Shown here piece by piece: positions 1 to 8,617 of a stretch of DNA of 64,000 bases. Numbering within the stretch: position 1 is the first letter of the stretch; each line of letters begins with the position of its first letter. Under the pieces are notes generated by a model. The model did no database searches, was not told the DNA's origin, and saw only the letters and a list, made by a program, of their open reading frames with translations. The translations under genes were made by a program, and so were the position numbers. This stretch comes from DASQPR01 sp963724705. GTDB lineage: Bacteria > Actinomycetota > Actinomycetes > Mycobacteriales > Micromonosporaceae. The DNA is taken from positions 186,001 to 250,000 of the forward strand of contig CAVRVS010000006.1 of the NCBI GenBank assembly GCA_963724705.1, given 5' to 3'.

Positions 1-421
1 GCAAGCCGCCGTAGCGGAACGCGTGATCGGTGGCGAGCGCGAGCGCGGTCGGCATAACGCCTCGGCCGGCCACCGCCGCATCGACCCAGTAGCCGGCATG
101 GCCGGAGCAGAACGCGCGCCGGACAATGTTGCCGATCGTGAGCTGGCCGACCATCCGTTCCGTCCGACCGTCGATCAGCCAGATCGCGAACGGCATGGCC
201 GCGCCCTCACGCGCCGTCCGGCGCAGTTCACGAAACAATGATCGGTACGCGAACGGGGAGTTCAACTCAGACCAGTTGCCGAGCATCGTCGGCTCCCAAG
301 GCGCGAGCCAGGACTCGTTCGCCCGGCGCAGATCGGACCACGCCCGGGCGTCACTGCGCCGGAACGGCCGCAGCTCTACCGCTCCGTCCCGAAGAATGAC
401 GGGCCACCCGGGAGCGTTCAT
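1..421 (-). CDS. rimJ: RimJ/RimL-type GNAT N-acetyltransferase, cut by the window edge
   Basis: The first 140 codons are visible, read leftwards from an ATG at 421-419 that overlaps the moeA stop as ATGA. The translation starts MNAPGWPVILRDGAVELRPF, the usual opening of ribosomal-protein-alanine acetyltransferases, and continues through a stretch containing VGQLTIGNI and AGYWVDAAVAGRG, the acetyl-CoA-binding core of the GNAT fold. The C-terminus lies outside the window. The family acetylates protein N-termini, classically of ribosomal proteins. It follows galU and moeA in one transcriptional direction, the order seen in M. tuberculosis (Rv0993-Rv0995). The family call is firm; the exact substrate is unknown. 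Confidence 0.85.
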   Translation of the reverse strand, partial: MNAPGWPVILRDGAVELRPFRRSDARAWSDLRRANESWLAPWEPTMLGNWSELNSPFAYRSLFRELRRTAREGAAMPFAIWLIDGRTERMVGQLTIGNIVRRAFCSGHAGYWVDAAVAGRGVMPTALALATDHAFRYGGL

Positions 422-1701
422 CTCCGTCGGTCCAGCAACAGCACGTCGACGGTGGAACCGGCGCTCGCTGTCATCACCTTTTCCCCCAGCACGAGCAGGC
501 CGTTCGCCTCAGCGAGACCGGAGAGTGTGTAGGGCCCACCATTCAAGGGTGACACGGTGTATCCGCCGCCGCGACGCTCGCTCACGTACGCTGGCCGGAA
601 CTCCCGCAGCCCGGCCGGCGAGTAGATCGTCTCCAGGAGATGGGCGCGAACACTCGGCCGGAACACCGGATCGGCGCCGGCGAGGACCTGTATCACCGGG
701 CGGGCTAGCACTTCGAAGCCGACGAGGGCGGCGCCGGGATCGCCAGGCAGGCAGACGATCGGGACCTCCGCGCCGCCGATCGTCCCGTAGCCGAGCGACG
801 ATCCCGGATAGACCGAGACATCGGTGAACGAAACCGGGCCGCGGGACAGGATCCGGCGCAGCATGTCGCCCGGGCCGCCACCGGTGCCGCCGGTGGTGAC
901 GATCAGGTCGGCGCGAAGCGTCTGATCGTCGAGCAGGGCGCGCAGGCCCTCCGGATCGTCATCACAGATCCCGAGCCGGTAACCGTGCGCGCCCGCTTCG
1001 GCCGCGGCCGCCGTCAGCGCGTGCGAGTTGACGTCCACAATCTGGCCCGGCTGGCTCGCGCGACCAGTGTCCACCAGCTCGTCACCCGTTGCGACAACGG
1101 CAACGCGCGGGCTCGGCCGCACCATCACATGTCCGACGCCGGCGGCGGCGAGGATCGCGACGATGGCCGGCGTCACGGTCACGCCGGCCGGAGCGAGCAG
1201 CGCGCCGGTGGTGAGTTCGTCGCCGGCCCGGCGGATGCCGTACCCACGTTTGGGGGCGAGAAAGATCTCGACCGCGGCGATGCCCTGATCGGTATAGCTC
1301 GTGGGCACCACGACGTCGGCCATGGCCGGCAAGGCCGCGCCGGCGGCGACGGCGAAACAGGTGCCGGGCGTCAAGCGCACGGGGCGCCAGCTCGACGCGG
1401 ACAGGTCACCGATGACATTGAGATGGGCCGGCCGGTTGCGATCGCAACCGGCCAGGTCCTCGCAGCGCGCGGCATAGCCGTCGACCGCCGCGTGGTCGAA
1501 CGCGGGCAGCGGGCCTGGCGCGTGTACGTCCTCGGCGATCACGTTGCCGTACGCCTGCGTCAGGTCGATCTCCAGCGACGGCAGCGGACGGAGTCCACGA
1601 AGGATCCCACCGAGATAGTCCGCGAGCGGCGTCAACTCGGCGATTGACGTGCTGGGCCAGATGACGTCGCTCGTCGGCGGCGGCTGCGTCGTTGCGGTCA
1701 T
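418..1701 (-). CDS. moeA: MoeA molybdopterin molybdotransferase
   Basis: A 427-residue protein that inserts molybdate into adenylylated molybdopterin in the last step of molybdenum-cofactor synthesis in the cytoplasm. The MoeA core is clear: TGDELVDTG, then the MPT-binding GGTGGGPGD loop, then PGDPGAALVGFEVLARPVI, with a beta-barrel C-terminal domain ending at the stop. The ATG at 1701 is preferred to upstream in-frame starts because it overlaps the galU stop as ATGA and gives the normal family length. It sits between galU and rimJ with ATGA overlaps on both sides, so the three are likely translationally coupled. A second molybdenum-linked gene, moeZ, lies at 32.3 kb. Confidence 0.93.
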   Translation of the reverse strand: MTATTQPPPTSDVIWPSTSIAELTPLADYLGGILRGLRPLPSLEIDLTQAYGNVIAEDVHAPGPLPAFDHAAVDGYAARCEDLAGCDRNRPAHLNVIGDLSASSWRPVRLTPGTCFAVAAGAALPAMADVVVPTSYTDQGIAAVEIFLAPKRGYGIRRAGDELTTGALLAPAGVTVTPAIVAILAAAGVGHVMVRPSPRVAVVATGDELVDTGRASQPGQIVDVNSHALTAAAAEAGAHGYRLGICDDDPEGLRALLDDQTLRADLIVTTGGTGGGPGDMLRRILSRGPVSFTDVSVYPGSSLGYGTIGGAEVPIVCLPGDPGAALVGFEVLARPVIQVLAGADPVFRPSVRAHLLETIYSPAGLREFRPAYVSERRGGGYTVSPLNGGPYTLSGLAEANGLLVLGEKVMTASAGSTVDVLLLDRRR

Positions 1702-2630
1702 CCGCTGCGCTCCTTGACAAACTCCGTGAGCCAAACGCTGAACGCGGGGCCGATGTCGTCGCGGCCGCACGCAAGTTGTACGACGGCTTGCAGATAACCG
1801 AGTGGGACCCCGGTGTCGTAACGGGTGCCGCGGTAAACGATGCCGTGCACCGGTGTGCCCTCGGCCAGCAGCATCGCCATGGCGTCGGTCAGCTGGATCT
1901 CGCCACCCGATCCCGGCTTGGTCCGTCGGATGGCGTCGAAGATGCCGTTGGGCAGAACGTAGCGGCCGACGACGGCGAGGTTGCTCGGCGCCTCGTCCAG
2001 CGGCGGCTTCTCGACCAGCCCGGTCACCCGGACCACGTCGTTCGTCTTCGTCGACTCCACCGACGCGATGCCGTACCGGCTGACCTCCTCGTCGTCGACC
2101 TCGACCAGAGCCAGCACAATTCCGCCCGTACGGGCCTGCAGGTCGAGCATGTCCGACAGCAGCGGCGCGCCGACGTCGGTGAACTCGTCGCCGAGCAGCA
2201 CCGCAAACGACTCGCCACCCATGTGACCCTCGGCATGGGCCACGGCGTGCCCGAGCCCGAGTGGTTCGCCCTGGCGCCGGGTGAAGATCTCGGCCAGGTC
2301 CGACAGTCGCCGGATCTCGTCGAGCATCGCGAAGTCGCCCTTGGCCTCCAGCCGCGCCTCGAGGTCGAAGCGCCGGTCGAAGTGGTCCACCATCGACGTC
2401 TTCCCGCGCCCGGTGACCAGCAGCACGTCGTGTAGCGAGGCGCGCGCGGCCTCCTCCACGATGTACTGCAACACCGGCCGATCCACGACAGGCAGCAATT
2501 CCTTCGGCACCGCCTTGGTCGCCGGCAGGAACCTGGTGGCGAGTCCACCGGTCGGGATCACCGCCTTGCGCGCGCGGGGCCCTCTCGCGTCGGACGACAT
2601 CGGGTCGGGTGTCGGAATATTCGTGGACAT
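1698..2630 (-). CDS. galU: UTP-glucose-1-phosphate uridylyltransferase
   Basis: This 310-residue enzyme makes UDP-glucose from UTP and glucose-1-phosphate, feeding glycan, trehalose and glycogen synthesis. The N-terminal nucleotide-binding signature is present (PTGGLATRFLPATKAVPKEL) with VLLGDEF in the middle and the sugar-binding stretch GLVEKP further on. Length and motif order are normal for bacterial GalU. It is the first gene of the galU-moeA-rimJ run and its stop overlaps the moeA start. Only about 10 bp separate it from the stop of the upstream diguanylate cyclase, so read-through from that gene is possible. Confidence 0.95.
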   Translation of the reverse strand: MSTNIPTPDPMSSDARGPRARKAVIPTGGLATRFLPATKAVPKELLPVVDRPVLQYIVEEAARASLHDVLLVTGRGKTSMVDHFDRRFDLEARLEAKGDFAMLDEIRRLSDLAEIFTRRQGEPLGLGHAVAHAEGHMGGESFAVLLGDEFTDVGAPLLSDMLDLQARTGGIVLALVEVDDEEVSRYGIASVESTKTNDVVRVTGLVEKPPLDEAPSNLAVVGRYVLPNGIFDAIRRTKPGSGGEIQLTDAMAMLLAEGTPVHGIVYRGTRYDTGVPLGYLQAVVQLACGRDDIGPAFSVWLTEFVKERSG

Positions 2631-2640
2631 GAAAAGAAGA

Positions 2641-4959
2641 CTATCGGCCTATCGCTTCGCGCGGCGGCGGTCCGGCGGTTGACGCGCCGCCGGCCGGGGC
2701 CGGGACGGCACCCTCACTCAGCATCCGATCGGGCCGCTCGACGTTGTTGATCACGGCATCGCCATCGGCCCGCTGCGCTGGTGCGGCGGGATCGGGCGCA
2801 GGGACTATCGGATCGGACGCCGGCCTCGGCTCGGATGCTCGCCCGGCCCGGGCCGCGATCCGGTACGTGTCGCGCCCGGCGCTCTTGGCGGCGTAAAGCG
2901 CGGCGTCGGCCGCCTCCAGCACATCGGAAGCGAGGGTTCCGTGATCGGGAAAGACCGCGACGCCGATCGACACGGTGATCGGGATATGGGCGACGTGGCG
3001 GGTCGGGACGGCAGCCGGCGCTCGGCCGTCCGCGGCGCCGCTGGATGCGGCATCGATGCCGACGCGCGTCACCAGCGGCATCTCCACGGTCATCAGGTCG
3101 GCGGTGGCGCGGAATGCGTCCGGCACGGTCATCGGCTTGTCCCGGATCGCGCTGCCGACGCGCTTGGCCAGCACCTCACCCCCGGCGGCAACGGTCTCTG
3201 GCAGGAGCAACACGAATTCCTCGCCACCGATGCGAAACGCAAGGTCGACGGCCCGGATCACGCTACTCATCCGACGCGCGAACTCGGCCAGCACGGCGTC
3301 GCCGGCAGCGTGACCATACGTGTCGTTGACGTCCTTGAACCGGTCCAGGTCGAGCACGAGCACGCACATCGAGTGGCCGAAGCGCGCCGACCGGTTGATC
3401 TCACGGCCGATGGTGTCCTGTAGATGACGGTAGTTGTAGAGGCCGGTCAACGAGTCGGTGTGCGACAAGCGCTGCGCTTCATCGTGGCGCCGGACGTTGT
3501 CCACCGCCACGGCCGCATGTCGGGCGAACGTACAGACAGTGCGCAGGTCGGCCTCATCGAAGTCGCCGCCCCCGATCCGGTCGTAGAGCGCGAGCACGCC
3601 GACCCCGCCGGCCACGGCGTCGGTCCCGCTGCGCCCGTGCGTCGCGGCCGGGTCGATCGACCGATCCAGCAGCGGTACGGCGAGGTACGTCGCACAGCGC
3701 GGCTCGTCGGAATCGAGCTCCGTTTCGGGATCGGTGACTCGACCGCGCCGCGCGATGCCGGTTGCCGCAATGGTGCCGAGCAGGCCGACTCCCGGCGTAA
3801 CGGACTGCGACGTCAACGCGGCCGTCGCGTCGTCGTCGAAGCCCTCGGTGCACTGCACGGTCAGGGTCACATCGGCGGCAGCCGCCGTCGAACCATCACT
3901 TGCCGCGCCCGGACGCGACGTCGTCTCGGCGCTGGTCGGCATGAACACCACTCCGCGCGATGCGCCGGTCGCGGTGACGGCCGACGCGAGGATCACACGC
4001 AGGATGCCGACCCGGTCGTGTGTGTTCGACAGAGTCGCACCGAGCACGTCCAGGTTGCCGCGCAACTGGTCCCGGCTCGCGGTGAGCGCCTCGGCGTACG
4101 ACCGCATCTCATGCGTCATCCGGTTGAACGCGGCGCCGACCTGGCCCACCTCGTCGGCGCGCCGAACGGGGACTCGGGTGTGGAGGGCCCCGGCTGCGAC
4201 TTCATCCGCCGCCCGCGCGAGCTCGTCCAGCGGCCGTACGGTTGTGCGGGCGAGCGCCCGGGCGCCACCGATCGCGGCCCCCGCTGCGAGCACGATCACA
4301 CCGATGACCACCGCGACCAGACCAGTCCGTTTCGTCATCGGCACCGAGATCGCGATCTCGAAAGGCTGCCCGGCGATCGGAGCCACGGTCCGGACGTACG
4401 TGCCGCCGGGCGCCCCGGCCGTGCGGTCGCCGGCCACGGACACGGCCGCCCCGACGTCGGTCGACACACGCTGCACGAAGGCCGTGTCGAGCGCCTGGGC
4501 GGCGTACACGTACCCGGTCGTACGCCCGGCCACGTCGCGAGTGGGTACCGCCGCAGCGAGCGCTCCCGGTGCCGTACCCGTGGATTGTGGTTGGACGTCG
4601 GCAATCGGCGCACACAGCGCCCACGGCTGTGCGGGTGGATTCGGAGTAGCCGCAAGGACGGCACCATCGAGCCCGTCGATGCGGAGCGCCGAGGCACGGT
4701 TCGCATCCACGATGGACTGCGCCGCGCTCAGCCGGGCGCTGCCGGCTGTTGTCGCGGCGGCCGACTCGGCGGCGGCGACGAGACGGTCGCAGGTCGCGTT
4801 CACGGTCGTCCGCAGCGCGTTGGCCGCGATGTCGAGCCGTTCCATGTCGCTCGAACGATCGACCGAGGCGGCGGCGGCGGTAACGAACACCGCGCCGACC
4901 ACGAGCGGACCGAGGACGGCGACGAGAAAGGTGGCGGTCAATCGTGCGCGCAGCGTCAC
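2641..4959 (-). CDS. Membrane diguanylate cyclase: sensor-HAMP-GAF-GGDEF
   Basis: A 772-residue membrane enzyme predicted to make cyclic di-GMP from two GTP. An N-terminal TM helix is followed by an extracytoplasmic segment of about 180 residues, a second TM helix near residue 215, a HAMP linker (RPLDELARAADEVAAGAL), a GAF-like region, and a GGDEF domain. The active-site loop is GGEEF at residues 578-582. An inhibitory-site RAVD lies upstream in the usual RxxDxxxRxGG spacing, so product inhibition is likely. The GGDEF domain carries an extra insertion of about 45 residues before its last strands (VSIGVAVFP). The GTG at 4959 is chosen over a TTG at 4998 because GGGGGAGG lies just upstream of it. 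It is divergent from the folate cyclo-ligase gene; its ligand is unknown. Confidence 0.88.
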   Translation of the reverse strand: MTLRARLTATFLVAVLGPLVVGAVFVTAAAASVDRSSDMERLDIAANALRTTVNATCDRLVAAAESAAATTAGSARLSAAQSIVDANRASALRIDGLDGAVLAATPNPPAQPWALCAPIADVQPQSTGTAPGALAAAVPTRDVAGRTTGYVYAAQALDTAFVQRVSTDVGAAVSVAGDRTAGAPGGTYVRTVAPIAGQPFEIAISVPMTKRTGLVAVVIGVIVLAAGAAIGGARALARTTVRPLDELARAADEVAAGALHTRVPVRRADEVGQVGAAFNRMTHEMRSYAEALTASRDQLRGNLDVLGATLSNTHDRVGILRVILASAVTATGASRGVVFMPTSAETTSRPGAASDGSTAAAADVTLTVQCTEGFDDDATAALTSQSVTPGVGLLGTIAATGIARRGRVTDPETELDSDEPRCATYLAVPLLDRSIDPAATHGRSGTDAVAGGVGVLALYDRIGGGDFDEADLRTVCTFARHAAVAVDNVRRHDEAQRLSHTDSLTGLYNYRHLQDTIGREINRSARFGHSMCVLVLDLDRFKDVNDTYGHAAGDAVLAEFARRMSSVIRAVDLAFRIGGEEFVLLLPETVAAGGEVLAKRVGSAIRDKPMTVPDAFRATADLMTVEMPLVTRVGIDAASSGAADGRAPAAVPTRHVAHIPITVSIGVAVFPDHGTLASDVLEAADAALYAAKSAGRDTYRIAARAGRASEPRPASDPIVPAPDPAAPAQRADGDAVINNVERPDRMLSEGAVPAPAGGASTAGPPPREAIGR

Positions 4960-5093
4960 GAGACCTCCCCCACTGGCCGCCTGTCGTGCAGACTCCAATC
5001 AATGCAATGCTGGCACAGTGGGTGGATTTCAACCATGGTTCCGGTCCGCGTCCCCTGTCCGTGTTTGTCGTGGATGTCCGAGGCGTCGAGACA

Positions 5094-5693
5094 ATGACCG
5101 GTGAACCCAAACGTGACCTGCGGCTAAGCATTCTCGACACGCGTCGAGCGATGACCGATGCGGTACGGGCTGATCAGGACCGGCGGCTATGCCTCGCGGC
5201 CGGCGAGTGGCTGGACTCGCGACCGCGCGCCGACACGATCACGCTCGCGGCGTACGTGCCGATGCCCAACGAACCCGGCGGGCCCGGTCTGCCCGGACTG
5301 TTGGCGCCGCATGTCGGGCGCGTACTGCTGCCGATCTGGCGGGACGACAACGACCTGGACTGGGCCGCGTACGACGGCAACCTCGAACCGGCCGCCCGCC
5401 GGCCGCACGAACCGCGCGGTCCCCGGCTGGGCGTCGGCGCGATTGGAGACGCGGCCGTGGTGATCGTCCCGGCACTCGCCGTCGATCATGACGGGATGCG
5501 GCTCGGACGGGGCGGAGGCTCGTACGACCGGGCGCTGAGGCGGCTCGATCCGGACGCCGTCGCGCTCGCGCTCGTCTACCCCGACGAGATCCTGACCGAG
5601 CCGGTGCCGGCCGAGCCTCATGATCGACGTGTGCACGGCGCTCTCACCGTGGACGGCGTGCATTGGTTCGGTGGGCCCGGCGGCGGGTTGTGA
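5094..5693 (+). CDS. 5-formyltetrahydrofolate cyclo-ligase
   Basis: A 199-residue enzyme that converts 5-formyl-THF plus ATP to 5,10-methenyl-THF, returning the storage folate to one-carbon metabolism. The diagnostic GMRLGRGGGSYDRAL loop near the C-terminus is intact, and the N-terminal KRDLRLSILDTRRAM helix carries the conserved basic residues. The ATG at 5094 gives the family length. An in-frame extension up to 4944 would run into the 5' end of the divergent cyclase gene and is rejected. The order cyclo-ligase then zinc-ribbon chaperone, with galU divergent, matches Rv0993-Rv0992c-Rv0991c. Confidence 0.93.
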   Translation: MTGEPKRDLRLSILDTRRAMTDAVRADQDRRLCLAAGEWLDSRPRADTITLAAYVPMPNEPGGPGLPGLLAPHVGRVLLPIWRDDNDLDWAAYDGNLEPAARRPHEPRGPRLGVGAIGDAAVVIVPALAVDHDGMRLGRGGGSYDRALRRLDPDAVALALVYPDEILTEPVPAEPHDRRVHGALTVDGVHWFGGPGGGL

Positions 5694-5738
5694 TGTTGAG
5701 CGCCTCGGACTGGACGATAGGCCGCAGATAGGTCATCA

Positions 5739-5765
5739 TTGGCACTCGGCAGGCCTGAGTGCCAA
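5739..5765 (+). promoter_or_regulatory. CIRCE operator (HrcA site)
   Basis: A perfect inverted repeat, TTGGCACTC - 9 nt - GAGTGCCAA, lies 54 bp before the start of the zinc-ribbon chaperone gene. Arm length, 9-nt spacer and sequence match the CIRCE consensus TTAGCACTC-N9-GAGTGCTAA with one compensated change per arm, as is common in high-GC actinobacteria. This is the operator of the heat-shock repressor HrcA. Confidence 0.88.
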
Positions 5766-5818
5766 CCTCCCATTGGTCGCGACCCGCCGCTCTCGCTCGG
5801 AGTTCTTGGAGGCGCAAC

Positions 5819-6220
5819 GTGCCCACCTACCAGTACGCGTGTACCGCGTGCGGCCACCAGCTGGAAGCCGTCCAGGCGTTCTCGGACGAGCCGCTGACGG
5901 TCTGCCCGGCATGCGAGGGCCGCCTGCGCAAGGTCTTCTCCGCGGTGGGCATCGTGTTCAAGGGCTCCGGGTTCTACCGGACCGACTCGCGGGCCGACAA
6001 GTCCAATGGGTCGGCCACGCCGTCGCCGGCGAAGGAATCGTCGTCGACGAGCGAAACCTCGTCTTCGTCGAGCGCCACCTCCGGCAGCGGCGGGTCCGAC
6101 GGCGCTTCGTCGAGCAACGGCGGCTCGGGATCGTCATCGAACGGCAGCTCCTCCGCCGCGCCGTCGTCATCGACCAGTACGTCGAGCACGAGCAAGGCCG
6201 CGGCAGGATCGTCCGCCTGA
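5819..6220 (+). CDS. Ruc/FmdB-family zinc-ribbon protein, probable heat-shock chaperone
   Basis: A 133-residue protein with an N-terminal zinc ribbon (C8-x2-C11, C29-x2-C32, in YACTACG and CPACEG) and a low-complexity Ser/Ala-rich tail from about residue 62. Start: GTG at 5819 with a GGAGG ribosome-binding site; an ATG at 5759 would fall in the operator and is rejected. In M. tuberculosis the same position is held by Rv0991c (Ruc), an HrcA-regulated, redox-regulated chaperone with a zinc ribbon and disordered Ser-rich tail. Synteny, architecture and the upstream CIRCE element all support orthology. Predicted to be cytoplasmic and heat induced. The chaperone role is inferred from Ruc. Confidence 0.87.
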   Translation: MPTYQYACTACGHQLEAVQAFSDEPLTVCPACEGRLRKVFSAVGIVFKGSGFYRTDSRADKSNGSATPSPAKESSSTSETSSSSSATSGSGGSDGASSSNGGSGSSSNGSSSAAPSSSTSTSSTSKAAAGSSA

Positions 6221-6238
6221 GCGGCGTAGACGCATCGC

Positions 6239-6421
6239 CTACCAGCGCTCGTCGTCGTAGTGCGGCGGTCGATCTTCACGTAGCCGATCGTCGTTTTGCG
6301 CTTCGTGCTCGCCCCAGCCGGAGTCGGTGTCGTCGCGCGTCTGATCCGGCAACACCGGCTGATCGTCGTCGGCGAGATCGACTTCGCGATCGTCGTCCGA
6401 ACGCTCCCGTTCCCGATCCAC
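6239..6421 (-). CDS. Small acidic hypothetical protein
   Basis: A 60-residue, strongly charged protein. Its core VDLADDDQPVLPDQTRDDTD and the end PPHYDDERW resemble small actinobacterial proteins I recall from this neighbourhood. It has no TM segment or catalytic motif and is probably disordered. It converges on the zinc-ribbon gene, with 18 bp between stops. Longer overlapping minus-strand frames here have the composition of antisense shadow and were not used. Function unknown. Confidence 0.6.
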   Translation of the reverse strand: MDRERERSDDDREVDLADDDQPVLPDQTRDDTDSGWGEHEAQNDDRLREDRPPHYDDERW

Positions 6422-6518
6422 GCCCGCGAGCCTAACGCCGGTCGGTCACGGCGATGCGTGATGCCACCCGTCCGGGCATCGCAGTCCGTACGGCGACGGG
6501 TCACGGTAACGTCGAAGC

Positions 6519-6878
6519 GTGACCGAACCGACCTCGCCCGGCACCAGTTCCGGCGCCAATCCGGGAAGCTATCCGGCTCAGGCCTGGGACGAGCAGCAGT
6601 GGCGCCGGCCGCCAGCGGGTCAGGAGTCGGCCGCGACGCCAGCACCGGCGAGCGATCCGGTCTACACCGGACCGCCACGCGCCGACGCCGCCGCCGCGAG
6701 ATGGCGACCAAGGACCGTGCTCCAAGTGGCGCCGCCGCGCCGGCTGCCGTCGCAGGATGACGGTGTCATCGATGGGCAGGAGCATCAGGCGCGGACGGTC
6801 ACCTACGGCGTCGGGATGATCGCCGGTGCCGTCGCACTCATCGTGCTCATTGTCTTGTGCGGTCGCGTGCTTTTCTGA
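6519..6878 (+). CDS. Small single-pass membrane protein, unknown
   Basis: A 119-residue protein with a Pro/Ala/Ser-rich, probably disordered cytoplasmic N-terminus of about 90 residues and one C-terminal TM helix (GVGMIAGAVALIVLIVLCG) ending two residues before the C-terminus, so it looks tail-anchored. I recognise no domain. It is divergent from the small acidic gene and convergent with the DUF2231 gene. Codon use matches the neighbours. Confidence 0.6.
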   Translation: MTEPTSPGTSSGANPGSYPAQAWDEQQWRRPPAGQESAATPAPASDPVYTGPPRADAAAARWRPRTVLQVAPPRRLPSQDDGVIDGQEHQARTVTYGVGMIAGAVALIVLIVLCGRVLF

Positions 6879-6910
6879 GCGACGTTCTTTGAGCGACGTT
6901 TCATCGGGCG

Positions 6911-6955
6911 GCGGATCAGATGCGCCGCGGATCAGATGCGCCGCGGATCAAATGC
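6911..6955. repeat. 16-bp tandem repeat overlapping a stop codon
   Basis: The unit GCGGATCAGATGCGCC occurs twice in tandem, with a third degenerate copy that runs into the stop of the DUF2231 gene at 6948. A 12-13 bp direct repeat (GAGCGACGTT) lies just to the left, at about 6876-6900. These are probably slippage products; no function is evident. Confidence 0.7.
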
Positions 6956-7463
6956 CCTGCCACACGATGTGGGCCCCGGTGTCGCCGGTCTTGAACACGT
7001 AGTAGCCGGTGACCACGCCGAGCGCGACCGTCACCACGACGCCGGCCGCTCGGACGGCAATCGACTCCGTCCCGCCGGCCGGAACAGCCCGCCACAGGTA
7101 GCCGACGACGACCAGCGTCACGACGCCGAGAGCGATCGTCCACCAGAGCGTGTTCGTGCCGTACGACATATGTTGGTTGATCTTGGTGAGTAACGCGCCT
7201 TGCCCGATTCCGGTGTTGATCAGGTGCTGTCGCAAATTCTGGCCGGACAGCTTCGCAAAGAGTGCGGAAAGCGGACCGATGATGGCGAGCGCGACCACCG
7301 CCCACCAGATCTTGCCCCGAACCCGCGGCCAAACCGCGTACACGACGGCGCCAATGATGAGCAGCGGGATGAAGATCACCGCGGCATGGATGAGCAGCGG
7401 ATGTGCCGGGATCCCGCCAATAGTGTTGAACACCCTCGCACCCTTCACGTTCGGCGCTTGCAC
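6948..7463 (-). CDS. DUF2231 family membrane protein
   Basis: A 171-residue integral membrane protein with four hydrophobic segments and the DUF2231 signature IPAHPLLIHAAVIFIPLL in the first helix. Later conserved features are the short extracytoplasmic NLRQHLINTG and a final helix before the TGDTGAH end. The family has no settled biochemical role; the conserved His in the first helix has led to suggestions of heme or metal interaction, which this sequence cannot test. It is transcribed away from the neighbouring oxygenase gene, so the two could share a control region at 7464-7588. Confidence 0.8.
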   Translation of the reverse strand: MQAPNVKGARVFNTIGGIPAHPLLIHAAVIFIPLLIIGAVVYAVWPRVRGKIWWAVVALAIIGPLSALFAKLSGQNLRQHLINTGIGQGALLTKINQHMSYGTNTLWWTIALGVVTLVVVGYLWRAVPAGGTESIAVRAAGVVVTVALGVVTGYYVFKTGDTGAHIVWQGI

Positions 7464-7588
7464 GCCAATCTCGGCCTAGTGACGATCGCTTCGTCGGTGT
7501 CAGCGGCGCGGTCGCATCAGTATCTTCCGCGTCACTACCGCATACGCGCCGACGCTCCGAAGGGTTCGAGCGTGGCATCGTAGAGGTC

Positions 7589-8608
7589 ATGCGACCGCCC
7601 ACTGTCCCGTCCTCGAGGACGAAACCGCAGTCCGCGAGCGCCGGAACGCCGGACGCGACCGCGGCGCCGTGGGCCGGCGTATCGGTCGGCGCGACCGCGG
7701 CGCCGTGGGACGCCGCCACCGACTCGACCGGCAGCTCAGTCACCGATGTCGAGGCCGCCGCCGATGGCGACCTGGGCTCGGACGGCGACCTGGGGCTGTT
7801 CGGACCGGCGTCGATCAGCTGGCGCGTGCACGCCGAGCCGATTCTCGCCCTGGCCGGACTACGGGCGCTCTACCTTCAGTCGCTCCATCCGCGGGCGATG
7901 TGGGGTGTGGCTCAGAATTCGCGATACCGCGACGACCCGTACGGCCGGCTCTTCCGGACTGGCACGTACATCGCCACGGTCGTGTACGGCACGACGGCGG
8001 AGGCGACCGAGGCCGGCCGGCGGTTGCGAGCGATCCACTCACGGATGCGGGCGGTGGACCCGCGCAGCGGCGACACCTATCGGATCGACGCGCCGGAACT
8101 CCTACGTTGGGTGCACGTGACCGAGGTGGAGTCGTTCGTGACGACCGCTCGGCGGGCCGGCGCGACACTGTCGGACGCCGATGTGGATGCCTACTACACC
8201 GAGCAGCTGATCGCCGCCGAACTGGTCGGGCTCGATCCGTCTACGGTGCCGAGCAGCGCGGCCGAGGTGGCCGCCTATTACGCCGACGTCCGGCCGGAAC
8301 TCCTGATGACCAAGGAGGCCGCCGAATCGGCGCTGTTCCTCAGTGCCCCGCCGATGCCGTACAAGCTGGGATTCACACCGGTCCGCCTGGCCTGGTTCGG
8401 AGTCGCGAGTACGGCGGTCGGCCTCCTGCCCGCCTGGGCGCGCCGACTCTACGGGCTGCCGGGGTTCGCGACGACCGGACCGACCGCGGCTCTATCGGCC
8501 CGTACTCTCCGGCTCGCGCTACGGGCGTTGCCGGAGAGGGCCGTACGCGGGCCGATCTACAACGCCGCGATGCAACGAGCGGCGGCGGCCGGTTGGCCCG
8601 CTCGCTGA
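7589..8608 (+). CDS. MpaB/Lcp-like oxygenase (DUF2236)
   Basis: A 339-residue protein. After a low-complexity Ala/Thr N-terminus of about 70 residues, the DUF2236 domain runs to the end, with the typical opening SISWRVHAEPILALAGLRAL and LQSLHPRAMWGV. RLFRTGTYIATVVYG and LRWVHVTEVESFV follow; the second holds the conserved His of the family. Members include fungal MpaB and bacterial latex-clearing-type heme oxygenases, so a heme-dependent oxidoreductase is likely. The substrate cannot be read from the sequence. The start follows a GAGG box. Confidence 0.82.
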   Translation: MRPPTVPSSRTKPQSASAGTPDATAAPWAGVSVGATAAPWDAATDSTGSSVTDVEAAADGDLGSDGDLGLFGPASISWRVHAEPILALAGLRALYLQSLHPRAMWGVAQNSRYRDDPYGRLFRTGTYIATVVYGTTAEATEAGRRLRAIHSRMRAVDPRSGDTYRIDAPELLRWVHVTEVESFVTTARRAGATLSDADVDAYYTEQLIAAELVGLDPSTVPSSAAEVAAYYADVRPELLMTKEAAESALFLSAPPMPYKLGFTPVRLAWFGVASTAVGLLPAWARRLYGLPGFATTGPTAALSARTLRLALRALPERAVRGPIYNAAMQRAAAAGWPAR

Positions 8609-8617
8609 GATTGCCGG

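Noticed and set aside
3424..5097. A 557-codon plus-strand frame opposite the diguanylate cyclase
   Set aside because: Arg/Gly/His-rich shadow; the minus strand has HAMP and GGEEF.
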